Source: Enoplolaimus lenunculus (taxonomy: Eukaryota; Nematoda; Enoplea; Enoplida; Thoracostomopsidae). Taken from it: a stretch of 64,000 nucleotides of DNA. This document shows positions 47,501 through 56,213 of the stretch, in pieces. The DNA lies in the NCBI GenBank assembly GCA_030248215.1, contig JASANG010003829.1, positions 88,502 to 152,501 of the forward strand. Direction: 5' to 3'. Position numbers and translations under genes: made by a program. Position 1 is the first letter of the stretch. Every line of letters begins with the position of its first letter. The notes under the pieces are model-generated. The model did no database searches. It was not told where the DNA came from and was given only the letters and a program-made list of their open reading frames with translations.

Positions 47501-48564
47501 GACGCTAGCGATTGTGCAGTTCCCATCATAAGGTTAAACCTAAACCTAAGCTTGAAGTTAAGCTTAGTCACAAGCCTAATGCTAAGTTATGCCTAAAACG
47601 TAAAATTCCAAAAACTGCAATAAAAACATGTATATACAAGAGCATTTTGGACTGGCTTCTGTTTGGACCTTGAACATTGAGGGCGACATTAAAACTGTCT
47701 GAAGAACAATGAGCGAAGCCGAGGCTGCCCCTCGCGTGCCCCTTTTTGCCGCAAAGGTCACGGATACCTCATAGGATTCGCCGAGACCCGTGTAATTATC
47801 TCAGGTCAATTATGGTTCGCCAGATCCCTCGTGTTAAATTCTGATGCTTTCGTGTCGTTCTCAGATGCCATATTCGTGCTATAAATTTTCCAATGCTTAA
47901 ATTTAAATGAAAAAATTGCGTACTGCTACTTAATAAGACTGTAGAGTGTCCGGTGGCATGAAAATAACCAGAGTGTGTCGAGTAATTTTTTCGAGTGCAT
48001 TTAAACACTCGTTAAGTCAACCAAAGTTAGCCTCTTTAAAAGGCTACGGGAATGCTGACTACGGCTGGCATTGACGATATGAGTCACAAAACAAGTGGCA
48101 CCAAGAGTTAAAACATAGTAAAATTAAAGGCGGAGTAAAAATCGTATAAAGGAAATAAATTTTCAGGGAAGTGAAAATACCGACTGCCATTAGCATCTGA
48201 AACAATATTTGTGCAAACACTTTTAAATTTCAATCGAATTTCACTGCCAAAACTAAAATAACGAACAACAATTCGTATCCGTTTTACCTGTCAGCAGCGA
48301 AAAATAATTCGGATATCCAACTGTGGGAAAATTAGGTTTGAGCCCATTCTTCGCGACGACACCCGTTTCAGTAAACAGCCGAAATCCTGGCAGCGCCTTC
48401 TCGCCCAGCTGATTCATATCTGACCATTTTAACCCGTCAATAAGAAACAAAACTGTTTTCGAATCGTTGTGGGAGTTTAATTCAGCGAGCACAAGTTGAA
48501 GTTCAATGAAACTTTGCAGATTAAGTAAGACAAGAGCAAACGTGTGTAGGCGTAAGATATTCAT
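39361..48564 (-). CDS. ENPP6-like protein, predicted catalytically dead, with giant sequon-rich tail (8 exons)
   Basis: Eight exons joined by GT-AG introns in matching phases give 3306 coding bases, 1101 residues. Residues 1-30 form a signal-peptide-like leader. Residues about 37-425 align almost without gaps to ENPP6, the GPI-anchored choline-specific phosphodiesterase: VLFLIDG, PNFPTVGYPNYFSLLTGLYP, ESHGI, FPGC, NVII, VAVADPGW, GYDPDSTKD, IGPNF and APNNGSW. In ENPP6 the two zincs are held by D32, S71, D193, H197, D240, H241 and H354, S71 being the nucleophile. Here D43 is kept, but the matching positions are G83, L211, Y215, A258 and F259. H366 is kept, one residue out of register. This predicts no hydrolysis. 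The GPI signal is absent. Instead about 675 residues follow with some 38 N-x-S/T sequons, ending in a polar C-terminus. The product is probably a secreted, heavily glycosylated pseudoenzyme. Confidence 0.85.
41725..41916. repeat. TTAGGC-bearing MITE, subfamily A, copy 11
   Basis: It lies in the last intron of the ENPP-like gene. Ends GCATGTAAAGATCGGGGGCG and TTGTTCTTTACATTAGCC, with GGCTTAGGCTTTGGCTTAGG in the core. Confidence 0.85.
42221..42326 (-). CDS. ENPP-like gene, exon 7
   Basis: From CTCTTTCAG/GGAGAA to CCAA/GTACGA. It encodes GGHAGYDPDSTKDVWGAF and AAIGP. The His of the family motif HGYD is present but separated by one extra residue. Confidence 0.85.
42352..42492. repeat. TTAGGC-bearing MITE, subfamily A, copy 12 (short core)
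   Basis: GGCCAATGTATAACACATGG to GATCTTTACATGGCCC, a few bases upstream of exon 7 in the intron of the ENPP-like gene. Confidence 0.8.
42743..43138. repeat. Subfamily A MITE, copy 13, split by hairpin E
   Basis: The left arm CCCATACTAAAATCTGGACG with TTCTGTGGGACTACAATAGAG and the right arm AAGAATATGCTTATACTGG with TTACGGCCGTTTTATACACTG are separated by the family E hairpin. Confidence 0.75.
42799..43060. repeat. Hairpin family E, copy 3 (nested)
   Basis: Six or more GGCGCCGTCCG-type units on the left arm are mirrored by GGACGGCGCC units on the right arm around CGTACGCAAGTTACACACG. It is strongly GC-rich in an AT-rich intron. Confidence 0.85.
43212..43352 (-). CDS. ENPP-like gene, exon 6
   Basis: 47 codons from AAATTTCAG/ATTTTT to GTG/GTAAGG. 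It encodes IFNTMYGMHPHLNVYWKW and then FVAPVVAVADPGWLVTV, matching the LVADEGWFI region. Confidence 0.9.
43522..43736. repeat. MITE family B, copy 5
   Basis: Ends CACAGCAAAAAATGGTGAGTC and CTCACCATTTTTTGCTGTG enclose TGAGTCAAATTCGACTC blocks. It is inserted in repeat M. This is the most symmetrical copy in the window. Confidence 0.9.
43737..43857. repeat. Interspersed repeat M, copy 2
   Basis: TTTGGTACTACGATTAAGC, CGCCGTGAAATTGCATGAGCTGG and CAATCACGTCAAATTCTCAGTT parallel the copy at 6961-7105. ATGGCTCTATA of the same repeat sits just before the family B insertion at 43511. Confidence 0.6.
43883..44087 (-). CDS. ENPP-like gene, exon 5 (SDHG motif lost)
   Basis: Acceptor GATTTAG/ACACC completes an Arg codon. 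The join gives DALIRHLLAGLASRN followed by MAQFTNVIICSAFGT, gapless with ENPP6 up to NVIIFSDHGM. Asp-His of that motif is Ala-Phe here. The donor CAG/GTTAGC is the same unusual GTTAGC type as exon 4. Confidence 0.85.
44791..44967. repeat. TTAGGC-bearing MITE, subfamily T2, copy 4 (inverted)
   Basis: Begins GGCCAATATTACTTTTACGG and ends CGCCCCTTAAAGTGACATGGGCC, with TAAGCCTAAGCCTAAGG inside. It lies in intron 4 of the ENPP-like gene. Confidence 0.85.
45410..45546 (-). CDS. ENPP-like gene, exon 4 (metal motif lost)
   Basis: Acceptor TTATTACAG/GCACTGG and donor ATCAG/GTTAGC. It encodes LLYTGGLLEESYRNGPKSP, which aligns without gaps to the IYHERIDVEGHHYGPASP stretch of ENPP6. The metal ligands Asp and His are Leu and Tyr here. 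Confidence 0.85.
45572..45920. repeat. MITE family K, probable copy 5
   Basis: CAGGCCATAGCCAGCTC at the left and GGGATGGCTAAGCCCTCG at the right, with TTAAGTTCTTTCTAGTGG inside. It lies in intron 3 of the ENPP-like gene, and its boundaries are loose. Confidence 0.4.
46245..46370 (-). CDS. ENPP-like gene, exon 3
   Basis: 42 codons between TTTTTTTAG/GACAAA and GAG/GTAACA. It carries VYANRFPGCQVSS, matching the WPGCEV block of ENPP6. This exon is too short to stand out as an open frame and was found by splice sites and alignment. Confidence 0.85.
46481..46783. repeat. MITE family D, copy 2
   Basis: Ends CACACTGTGAATACCAGTGAG and TCACTGGAATTTACTGTG. Blocks of GAGTTGATTTTAACTC and CAACTCAACTCAGAGTGAG repeat inside. 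It lies in the intron before exon 3 of the ENPP-like gene. Confidence 0.9.
46905..47247. repeat. MITE family C, copy 5 (left end missing)
   Basis: TTTTTAACCCGCCCTCCGCC onwards through GGACTCTTATTAGGGATACGG to ACGGGTCAATGCAGTA. It lies between exons 2 and 3 of the ENPP-like gene. Confidence 0.8.
47320..47486 (-). CDS. ENPP-like gene, exon 2
   Basis: Acceptor TTTTAG/GCTTAT completes the Gly codon of LLTGLYPESHGI. It encodes the family block LYPESHGITDDHMYD and ends DPIWQTAKLS at donor TCT/GTAAGC, phase 0. Confidence 0.9.
48288..48564 (-). CDS. ENPP-like gene, exon 1
   Basis: Codes for residues 1-92 plus one base. It starts at ATG (MNILRLHTFALVLLNLQ), a hydrophobic leader. It holds the metal-site Asp of FLIDG (D43) and the nucleophile motif FPTVGYPNYF, where Gly stands at the Ser/Thr position. 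Donor ACAG/GTAAAAC. Confidence 0.85.
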
Positions 48565-48971
48565 TAGTGCGGTTTTGATATAAACTATAACGCACTCTAA
48601 AAATAACTTTTTGAGCTTATGAGCAAGTATTGGAGGCTTGAAAGTTACGTTTTATCCGCGTAGAGTTTGAACAACTTACTACAAATTGTATAAACTTTTT
48701 AACCGACAGTCGAGTTCTTCGAGTCTCGGATTGAAATTAGATTTGAAACAAATTTGACAAAATATATGCTTAAAACAGATAAGCTAGCACCTTTACGGAC
48801 GTCTCAAATCAAATGTAGTTGAAAGCGGGTCGAATTTTTATAAAAATTTAAACACGTTCAATTTGAGGGCCAAAAATTTTTCGAGCAATTTGGCAGCACA
48901 TTTTTATCATCAGGTGTTGTGTTTCTCTTGTATTTAAATATTGAACATTGTTTTAATTCGTTTTAAAATTT
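48565..48971. other. Upstream region of the ENPP-like gene
   Basis: This 400-base stretch precedes the start codon on the minus strand and should hold the promoter and 5' leader. I see no TATA box, initiator or other element I can defend. Confidence 0.4.
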
Positions 48972-49165
48972 CCCTACGCTGCAATAATGGTGATTCAAGC
49001 TACTTCTCTCCGAAATAGGCTATTCGGGCCTATATAAGTCAAATTCGACTCACTGAGCGACTCGGGTGAGTCGAATTGGACTATGACAGAGTCCAATTTG
49101 ACGCAGTTTGTGTAGTCCGGCAAATTCTATTTGGGAGAGAGTCAGTATGACTCGCCATTGCAGCG
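48972..49165. repeat. MITE family B, copy 6
   Basis: Ends CCCTACGCTGCAATAATGG and CTCGCCATTGCAGCGTAGG, with GACTCACTGAGCGACTCGGG in the centre. Confidence 0.8.
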
Positions 49166-49705
49166 TAGGTATGTTCGTAGCTTGGACTAACGAATAGTGA
49201 GAATCCCATCCACGTCGTAGTCTAGTGAAGTAATATAAAAATGTTTTTTCAATATATTAAAAACAGAAAAAATTCACATTCATATCGAGGTACTGGATTT
49301 CAGCAAACCACACCAGGCCTTCGAATATTTGAACAAACGTTAATATATTTAACTGAACCTTTAGTGCAAACTAAACTCTTATAAATCGTAATTTCTGAAC
49401 AATTGAGATTGAATAGACAGCGAAAACGGCGAAACACAGGAAATTTGAAATTTAAATCTGCTGACACTATCTTAACGTAGAGAAAATTTCAATATGAACT
49501 TTAACTTCTCAGTTTCAAGTGACATACGCAACGTTATGTCAGTTGTAAGACTTTAATTTAAACGTATATACTAAACATTGGTGTTAGGATAGGCAGCATA
49601 CAAGGGTGATACAGAGAAAAATGTAGTGCCAAAATTCGTAATATGACAAAATAGACCAGTCGTAGTGGGACTACATTTATTGAGCGATGCTCGAACGCAT
49701 GTAAG

Positions 49706-50415
49706 CAATTAAGCTAATATGCAAATTAGCTATTAGCTAACTATTCAATTATCGGTTTTGGATGTTTGTAAACTATTTATTCAAATTCCTCGCACCCAAA
49801 AACCCTTCAGCCACTCTAATAATTTTTGGAATAATTTAAAAAGTCCTAATTTTGTTTTGTCAATTAAGCTAATATGCAAATTAGTTATTAGGTAACTATT
49901 CAATTATCGGTTTTGGAGGTTTGAAAACAATTTATTCAGATTCTTCGCACCCAAAAACCTTCAGTAAACCCTAATAATTATTGAAATAATTTAAAAAGTC
50001 CTAGTTTTGTCTTCTCCATTAAGCTAATATGCAAATTAGCTATTAGCTAACTATTCGATTATCGGGTTTGGATGTTTGGAAACTATTTATTCAAATTTCT
50101 CGCACCAAAAAACCCTTTACTGCTGAAATTATATTGCTTTTAACCTTAATAATTAGTGAAAGATTGTAAAAAGTCCTAATTTAGGCTTATAAACTATGCT
50201 AATATGCAAATTATCTATTAGCTAACTGATCAATTATCGGTTTTAGAGGATTGTAAACAGTCTACGCAGATTCCTCGCACCCAAAAACCCTTTAATGCTA
50301 AAATTAGATCGCTTCTAACTGTAATAATTAGTGAAATTTTGTGGAAAGTCCTAATTTAGGCTTAATTAATTATGCAAATTAGCCTGTAGCTAATAAACGG
50401 CTTAAAATTTTAAAA
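49706..50415. repeat. Five-unit tandem repeat with octamer ATGCAAAT
   Basis: Units start near 49706, 49861, 50016, 50191 and 50362 (periods about 155-175 bp). Each opens with a near-palindrome GCTAATATGCAAATTAGC containing ATGCAAAT. In the fuller units CAATTATCGGTTTTGG, CTCGCACCCAAAAACC and AAAGTCCTAATTT follow. The last unit is shortened. Confidence 0.9.
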
Positions 50416-50479
50416 CCCCAATGCGAGGTTAACACCCCAGGATAATTGGCTTTCAAACAGAAAAAAGCTTATCAATTTG

Positions 50480-50885
50480 GTAAAATTTCAACGAAGACTG
50501 ACAGACGGACATCCACCTTTCGCCCGCACCACAAACAACCCCACCCCTTCTTCGCTCAACAAGATCTCATCCTTTGGTAAAATTTCGACTGAAGATTTCG
50601 GCATTTTCGGTACAGAAATTTTTATTGTTTTACAAAAATTGTATCTTTCGGTGCATTTGTCTTTCACTTTTCGTATAATATACAATTTTAAATAGTTCTT
50701 GCCGATGTTTTTTTTTAAAAAAGCCTAAAATTAAAATTTTGGACAGCGTTATAGATATATATCTGCTAAAATTGGCATCCCTTGAACTACCTAATTTCGC
50801 TTCACATCTGGCTTCGTTTACGCCTCCAGCAAGTTTTGTGGACCTCCGGCTCCAGTGCTTTTTAACTCTGGTTGCACCCTGCTGG
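50480..50885. repeat. Repeat family F, copy 2
   Basis: The right end TCTGGTTGCACCCTGCTGGC and the interior TTTCGGCATTTTCGGTACAG match the copy at 25968. The left end is diverged. Overlapping frames on both strands here come from this repeat. Confidence 0.55.
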
Positions 50886-51094
50886 CTGTATATCAAAATT
50901 TAAATAACGAATATATAAATGTACAAAATAGAGACGAAAGTTATGCGTCTGAGCACATTTTTTGTTGCGAAAACTGTCTGTGTTCGGAGAACATTGCAGC
51001 TTGACCCGGTCCCTAAACAATTTAGGCCGAAGTGTTTTTATCAAATTTCGCTTGGGCTCATGCTAACTATAGAAGTGCCTTCCAACTGTACCTA

Positions 51095-51339
51095 TACTGT
51101 AACTTTCGATGAGTTACTCAGAGAGTGAATTAGTTATTTGTGGTTATTTCGGAGTTAATCACATTAAACATTAACTCACTGCGAGCTGATTTAGTTCTGG
51201 GTGAGATGATTGATTTATCTGAGAATGAGTTAAATCAATTCAGAATTATGACTTCTGAAAGATCTAATTCCGAGCTCAGACCCCTGAGTGGATTCAACTC
51301 ATTCTGAGCTAAAATCAACTCACTGAAATTTACAGTGTA
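51095..51339. repeat. MITE family D, copy 3
   Basis: TACTGTAACTTTCGATGAG to CACTGAAATTTACAGTGTA, with GAGTTAAATCAATTCAG and GAGTGGATTCAACTC blocks. Confidence 0.85.
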
Positions 51340-51587
51340 CACAAGAACTATAACTAACAACGGAAGCTTAAATGATGAAGCAAGTTTGTTGCAGGTAGAT
51401 ATTTAGTTCTTCTATATTAATTACTTTGAATGATTGAAGCTTTAATGTTTTTGCCGTTTTGAGTTAAATTCATATACACAAGCTGGCGTTTTTTACAATT
51501 TCCATACAAGCTTAAGCCGAAGGAAGGTTGCACTTACGCATGCTAGTTTGTGCAAGAGCCTTACGCGTAAGTAGTTGTTGCTGTTTA

Positions 51588-51762
51588 GGGCCCATATATA
51601 GAACCAGGGCCGGAACGTTTTTCTGCGGGGCTGTAGTAGAGTCAGCTTAAGCTTTAGACTAACATTCAATTTTTGCTTACGCTTAGGTTTAGGCTTATGT
51701 TTAGAAATAGCCTCATTCTTACGTTTAGGCTTAGGCTTAGGCTTAGGAATATGCTTATACAA
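51588..51762. repeat. TTAGGC-bearing MITE, subfamily A, copy 14 (right end lost)
   Basis: GGGCCCATATATAGAACCAGG, TTTTTCTGCGGGGCTGTAG, then TTAGGCTTAGGCTTAGGC. It stops abruptly after AATATGCTTATAC. Confidence 0.8.
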
Positions 51763-52108
51763 ATAAACCATTACTGAGACTATATATTCTTTCAAGTACA
51801 GTTTTACCATGTGTTTCTGAGGGACGTTTGACGTAACTGAGTAAACTATACAAAATGTTACTACCGTAATTGAACAAATCTTCCGGACCCGCAGGTCGAT
51901 TTTGTGCCGAAGCCGAAGGCAGACCACCGGCTGTAGCCTGAACAAAGTAGTACGTAGTTAAATTGCCTTTGACAACAAAGTTATACCTTTTTAATCCAAG
52001 AGTTTTGCGCCCTATTTTGTTTTTTTTGGTTTTCTATTTTTTTGATAGACATATATAACAACAACAACAAAATGGTTTGTTCAATGCTGGAACAATGCGC
52101 AAAAGATG

Positions 52109-52552
52109 TACTGTAGTGACCCGAATAAGAGATCGGGGACTGATATTTGTTTGGCCTCTCCAGTGAGTGCCCCTGTTATTCGGTTGCGGGCTGTTATTTA
52201 TTTTTAAGCCACGCTCCGCCACCCTTTGTTACTGTTTTATACCGGTATTGCAAGTATCCACTGAGTAAAACGTTTCTTTGTCTTGTGTCAATAGCTTGAG
52301 CGACAGTACAAGGCTTATACTTACGAATGTACTTTCAAAATATAAGTACGCTTTACAGTTTCGAACTCAAATTATTTGGTCCTGGAGTCATTTATGCTCT
52401 ACAATTAGGGATAATTGACATTTATGGGCTCTAATTACGGTTTAGGGACTCTGTCCGCATGCGGACTCTTATTAGCGATACGGACTCCAATTGATTGGGA
52501 TTCAAATTGGGTACCCCTCTTATTACCCCCTCTTATTTGGGTCACTACAGTA
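52109..52552. repeat. MITE family C, copy 6 (full length)
   Basis: Perfect inverted ends TACTGTAGTGACCCGAATAAG and CTTATTTGGGTCACTACAGTA (one mismatch). It carries all internal blocks and is a good reference copy. Confidence 0.95.
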
Positions 52553-52633
52553 TTTCAGATATTTCAGCTTTCATCGTATGGTTTTAAAATTTATTCATCC
52601 AAATCTTTAACAGTGAACGTATGTCTGCGTACT

Positions 52634-52770
52634 GTACTGACCCGAATAAGAGGGGGTAATAAGAGGGGGTTCCTACTTTGAGTCCCAATCAATAGGAGCT
52701 TGTATCCTTAATAAGAGTCCGTAAGCGGATAGAGTCCCTAATCCCTAATTAGAATCCACAAATGTTGAAC
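52634..52770. repeat. MITE family C, copy 7 (one end)
   Basis: TACTGTACTGACCCGAATAAG through CGTAAGCGGATAGAGTCCC, in reverse orientation to copy 6, then cut off. Confidence 0.85.
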
Positions 52771-52988
52771 CATAAGATTTTGCCACGAATTACTAATTTG
52801 TTTCAGAAATAGACCCCTCAAAATCCGACGGTCCTAAACATTATTCAACAATCATTAGCTTATACTGCTCACAAATAAAAACTAAGCTTATCTGTTATGC
52901 GCGTATTCTAAGGCGGAACTAATTTTTCTCATCTGCAACTAAGTCTGACCACAATATTGGCTCTACAGCCTGCAGTCAGTGGTACTCT

Positions 52989-53209
52989 GCACTTCAAAAA
53001 AATGGTGAGTTCAAGTTGACTCTCTCCGAAATAGGCCTTCCGTGACTACACAAACTGTGTCAAAATTCGACTCCGCCTGAGTCAAATTCGACTCACTGAG
53101 CAGTGAGTCGAATTTGACCCTGGCGAAGTCGAATTTGACTCAGTTTGTGTAGTCAGGAAACGCCTATCTCGGAGAGAGACAATTTGACTCACCATTTGTT
53201 ACGCAGTGT
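52989..53209. repeat. MITE family B, copy 7
   Basis: GCACTTCAAAAAAATGGTGAG to CTCACCATTTGTTACGCAGTG, with ACTACACAAACTGTGTCAAA and CTCAGTTTGTGTAGTC arms. Confidence 0.85.
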
Positions 53210-53469
53210 GAATTAAACACAAGATCTGTTTCAAGGCACAGGTAAACGTTTTTGAACGCGTGATTTGGTTCTATTTATGCAGAATCCACAATAACATATG
53301 TCCACCAGATATTGAAGTTTGACGGTACCGTACTTGACTGAAAATGACGGCTGGTGTTTTATAACTGTAAAGAATTCTGTACAGTAAGGTCGCAAATTTT
53401 ATACGACCGGTAAATCGGCATATTCAACGTGAGTCTTCCGCAGCTGTGTCCGAACAGTTTATTATAACT

Positions 53470-53570
53470 ATAGATGGGCGCTGGATATCCGGATATGAAA
53501 AATATCCGGATATGTATCCGAAATGAAACGTGTATCCGGATATCCGGATATCCGCGGGATATCCGAAATG
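53470..53570. repeat. GGATATCC-type low-complexity palindrome cluster
   Basis: About seven CGGATAT/ATATCCG units in both orientations (for example ATCCGGATATCCGGATATCC). No terminal structure is evident. Confidence 0.7.
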
Positions 53571-53987
53571 CTTTTGTCTAAAATTTTTTGGAATAATTTG
53601 CATGGTTTCACCACCAAAGTAGCCGGAGACAGGGTTGTTGGCCGGAAAAAATTACCGGAAAAAATGGTTTTTTCCATTTTTTTTCATTTTTTCTGAGGGG
53701 GGTGGAAAAAACTGGAAAAAAATGGAAAATATTAAACGATTCTTAAATATAATTTGCAAGTAAATATGGTATAAAATAACGTTCTTAGATGACATCCAAC
53801 TTATTTTCATGCAACGCATTAACTGTACCGTGTGTATCTGTCCACCAGGACACATTATATGTTCGAAAAACGCGAAAATTGCAGCATATAAATATATCAA
53901 GTCGAAAATATTTCTAGATCCTCCACACCACTCGTAAAACAGCGATTACTACCATATAACAAAAATTGCTAAATTATACTAAGTTCG

Positions 53988-54171
53988 CCATATGTTTAGT
54001 TTAATGGGCGTAGAGGTTTCTAGTGGGTCTGTAAAAGAGTGGGTTTAGATTCTAGATTACAATTTCTGGCTTAGGTTTAGGTTTAGGCTTAGGAACACAT
54101 TTTTGCAACGCTTAGGCTTAGGCTTAAGAATACGTTTAATCTACTGTTACGCCCCTGAAAGCAACATTGGC
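53988..54171. repeat. TTAGGC-bearing MITE, subfamily T2, copy 5
   Basis: GCCATATGTTTAGTTTAATGG, GGTTTCTAGTGGGTCTGTAAA, TTAGGCTTAGGCTTAAG and CCTGAAAGCAACATTGGC. Confidence 0.8.
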
Positions 54172-54341
54172 TATAAGTTCTGTAATGGATTGACAGGTAG
54201 ATAGATTGATAAGTAAACAAGAATCATATAAACGCCACAATAGGCACTCGCATAGACAAAGTAGAAAATTGCACATTGCGACATCCTTAAACCTTTACAT
54301 GGTCAATGTATCAATCTACATTTAACTTTATTGTTTCTGTG

Positions 54342-54706
54342 CAATGGTGGATCCCTGGGGGCCCCATCCCGGCCGCGCCCCCCCCAACAGCATTTCGACA
54401 AAAATTATATAGAGTGTCAATTGCTGTTCTACGCTGTTACTGCTCTGTTTTATACACAATAGTATAAGCAGCTGCCTTTAAATTTGTGCCTGTTTGAAAA
54501 CAAATCCGAACTTATGTTTCCTCCAATTTGTTTAGATCTAAATTGCGTTGTTGTGTTAGTCTTATTTGTGATTCATCTCAATTGGACGAACATAAAGAAG
54601 CCAATTTTATCGCAATAGTTCGTGGTTTGTGTGTGGGTCAAAAATAACTTTATTAGCTGTGAAATTTTGTCCCCCCCATTTTGAAATCCTGGATCCGCCA
54701 CCACTG
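54342..54706. mobile_element. hAT-like non-autonomous element with 8-bp target duplication
   Basis: Ends CAATGGTGGATCCCTGGGGG and CCTGGATCCGCCACCACTG form imperfect inverted repeats. The identical 8-bp flanks TTTCTGTG at 54334-54341 and 54707-54714 are the classic hAT target duplication. There is no transposase frame. Related ends lie at 34426, 36516 and 61507. Confidence 0.9.
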
Positions 54707-55192
54707 TTTCTGTGTCAATAATAAACAAAACAATTTTCTATATTTCAACAGTCAAGGGAACTAATATCGCTGACAACTAATATTTTCATACCAAAAATTG
54801 CTCCCGTTTTTCTTCCCAACGCTTGCATGCGCACAAACTGCGCTCGCCAGTCTCACTTACATTACATTCTGAACAATTTTCATCTTAAACTATTGTCATC
54901 CTAAGCAGATGATAACCCAACCAACAGTGTCCTGATAGAATTAGAATTGGAACACATTGTCTAAGCGTATTTTTACTAAGCTTTAGTAAATATCTAGAAA
55001 ACAGCTTTGTATTAAGATTTAGCACAGAAAACGCGTTTGGCTTCTTGTTCATTTCGTTTTTCACTACTACATATGTTGCCAGGTGTACTCAAGTTATTGT
55101 TGGTACTGCAGAATTCATATAATATATCTTAGCCATATATCGACACATTTTTTTCTAGTACGCCGCGACTGTGACCACATTGGAGCTAACAG

Positions 55193-56213
55193 TTATGGCT
55201 GATCGGAGGAACCAGCACGTGGAGTTTCAATATCCGATAACCGAGAACTCGCCATTTCGCTGATTTCTTCCATGCCCAACCCATCACCTTCCAACTGACC
55301 GAAACGTCTTGCTCTTGTAATCGTCTCACAGTTAACAGCTTCGAAATCTTGAACCATGGGCTGGTAAGTAGCGCAACTCGCCGCTCCACCGCTTGTTCCA
55401 TACCAATGATTCCGGTATAAATCCGATGTGTCTATGGCGAGTTTTAGCTGGCGGTAAGACTTGAATGTTGCAATAAAGCATGTAATCAGCACACCAAAAA
55501 TTGCCATAAGCACAATTAGGAGCGATGCAAAAAATACCGTAACCCGATCGACGGCTTTTTGGCCAGCTATTGCGTCTGGACTGGGACGATTTTTCAGGGT
55601 CGTGCCCATAGAAGACGTCAGGGTAGTAGTGGATGAAGATGTCACCCTTTCCGAAGCACTAGGTCTGCTTGCTGTAATTGACCCCCTACCAGTTGAATTA
55701 CCCGAACGAATAATTACTGTGTGTTGCGGATGATTGTTAGTAAAACTAATGCTGAAATCACTGGCGGAAAAATTCCCAGCAAACAAATCATCTTGAACAT
55801 TGGCTAATTTCACAGGTTCGTCTGGTGAATACGCCGGGTCAGGCCAACCGCCAGGACCGTCGCTGGTACTGGCATAACGAACCCGAGGCCCAACTGGATT
55901 GTGCCACCAGTCGTCCGGCGGTGAATAGTCATCGTGGGCAGATGTGGCAGCGACCAGCGTGAACAAGGCGGTGAATCCAAGAAGTCCTAAAAGGCTGAAA
56001 ACTATGGCTAAGCCAAACGCGGCAATTTGAAACGCTTTCACGATCAAATACGGAATCAACCATCCTCCGCTAAATCGATGCAGGCCGACCAGAACAAATG
56101 CAGATACCACACACGCGCAGACGGTGTTTCCTAGTCCGCCTATGATCAGTCCTGACGCCGGATACTCCGACGCGCAAAGACCAACTATCAAAACGGCGAG
56201 CGTAAGGATAATG
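55193..56213 (-). CDS. Four-span gene, exon 3
   Basis: Acceptor TATTTTTAG/CATTATC. It completes span 1 (IILTLAVLIVGLC), then spans 2-4, the Ser/Thr-rich loop and the tail, ending SSDQP at TAA. A stop codon upstream in the same frame shows that translation cannot start within this exon's 5' flank. Confidence 0.9.

Noticed and set aside
49706-50415. CRISPR-like array
   Set aside because: Units are long (155-175 bp), spacers are themselves repeated, and the setting is a eukaryotic genome.
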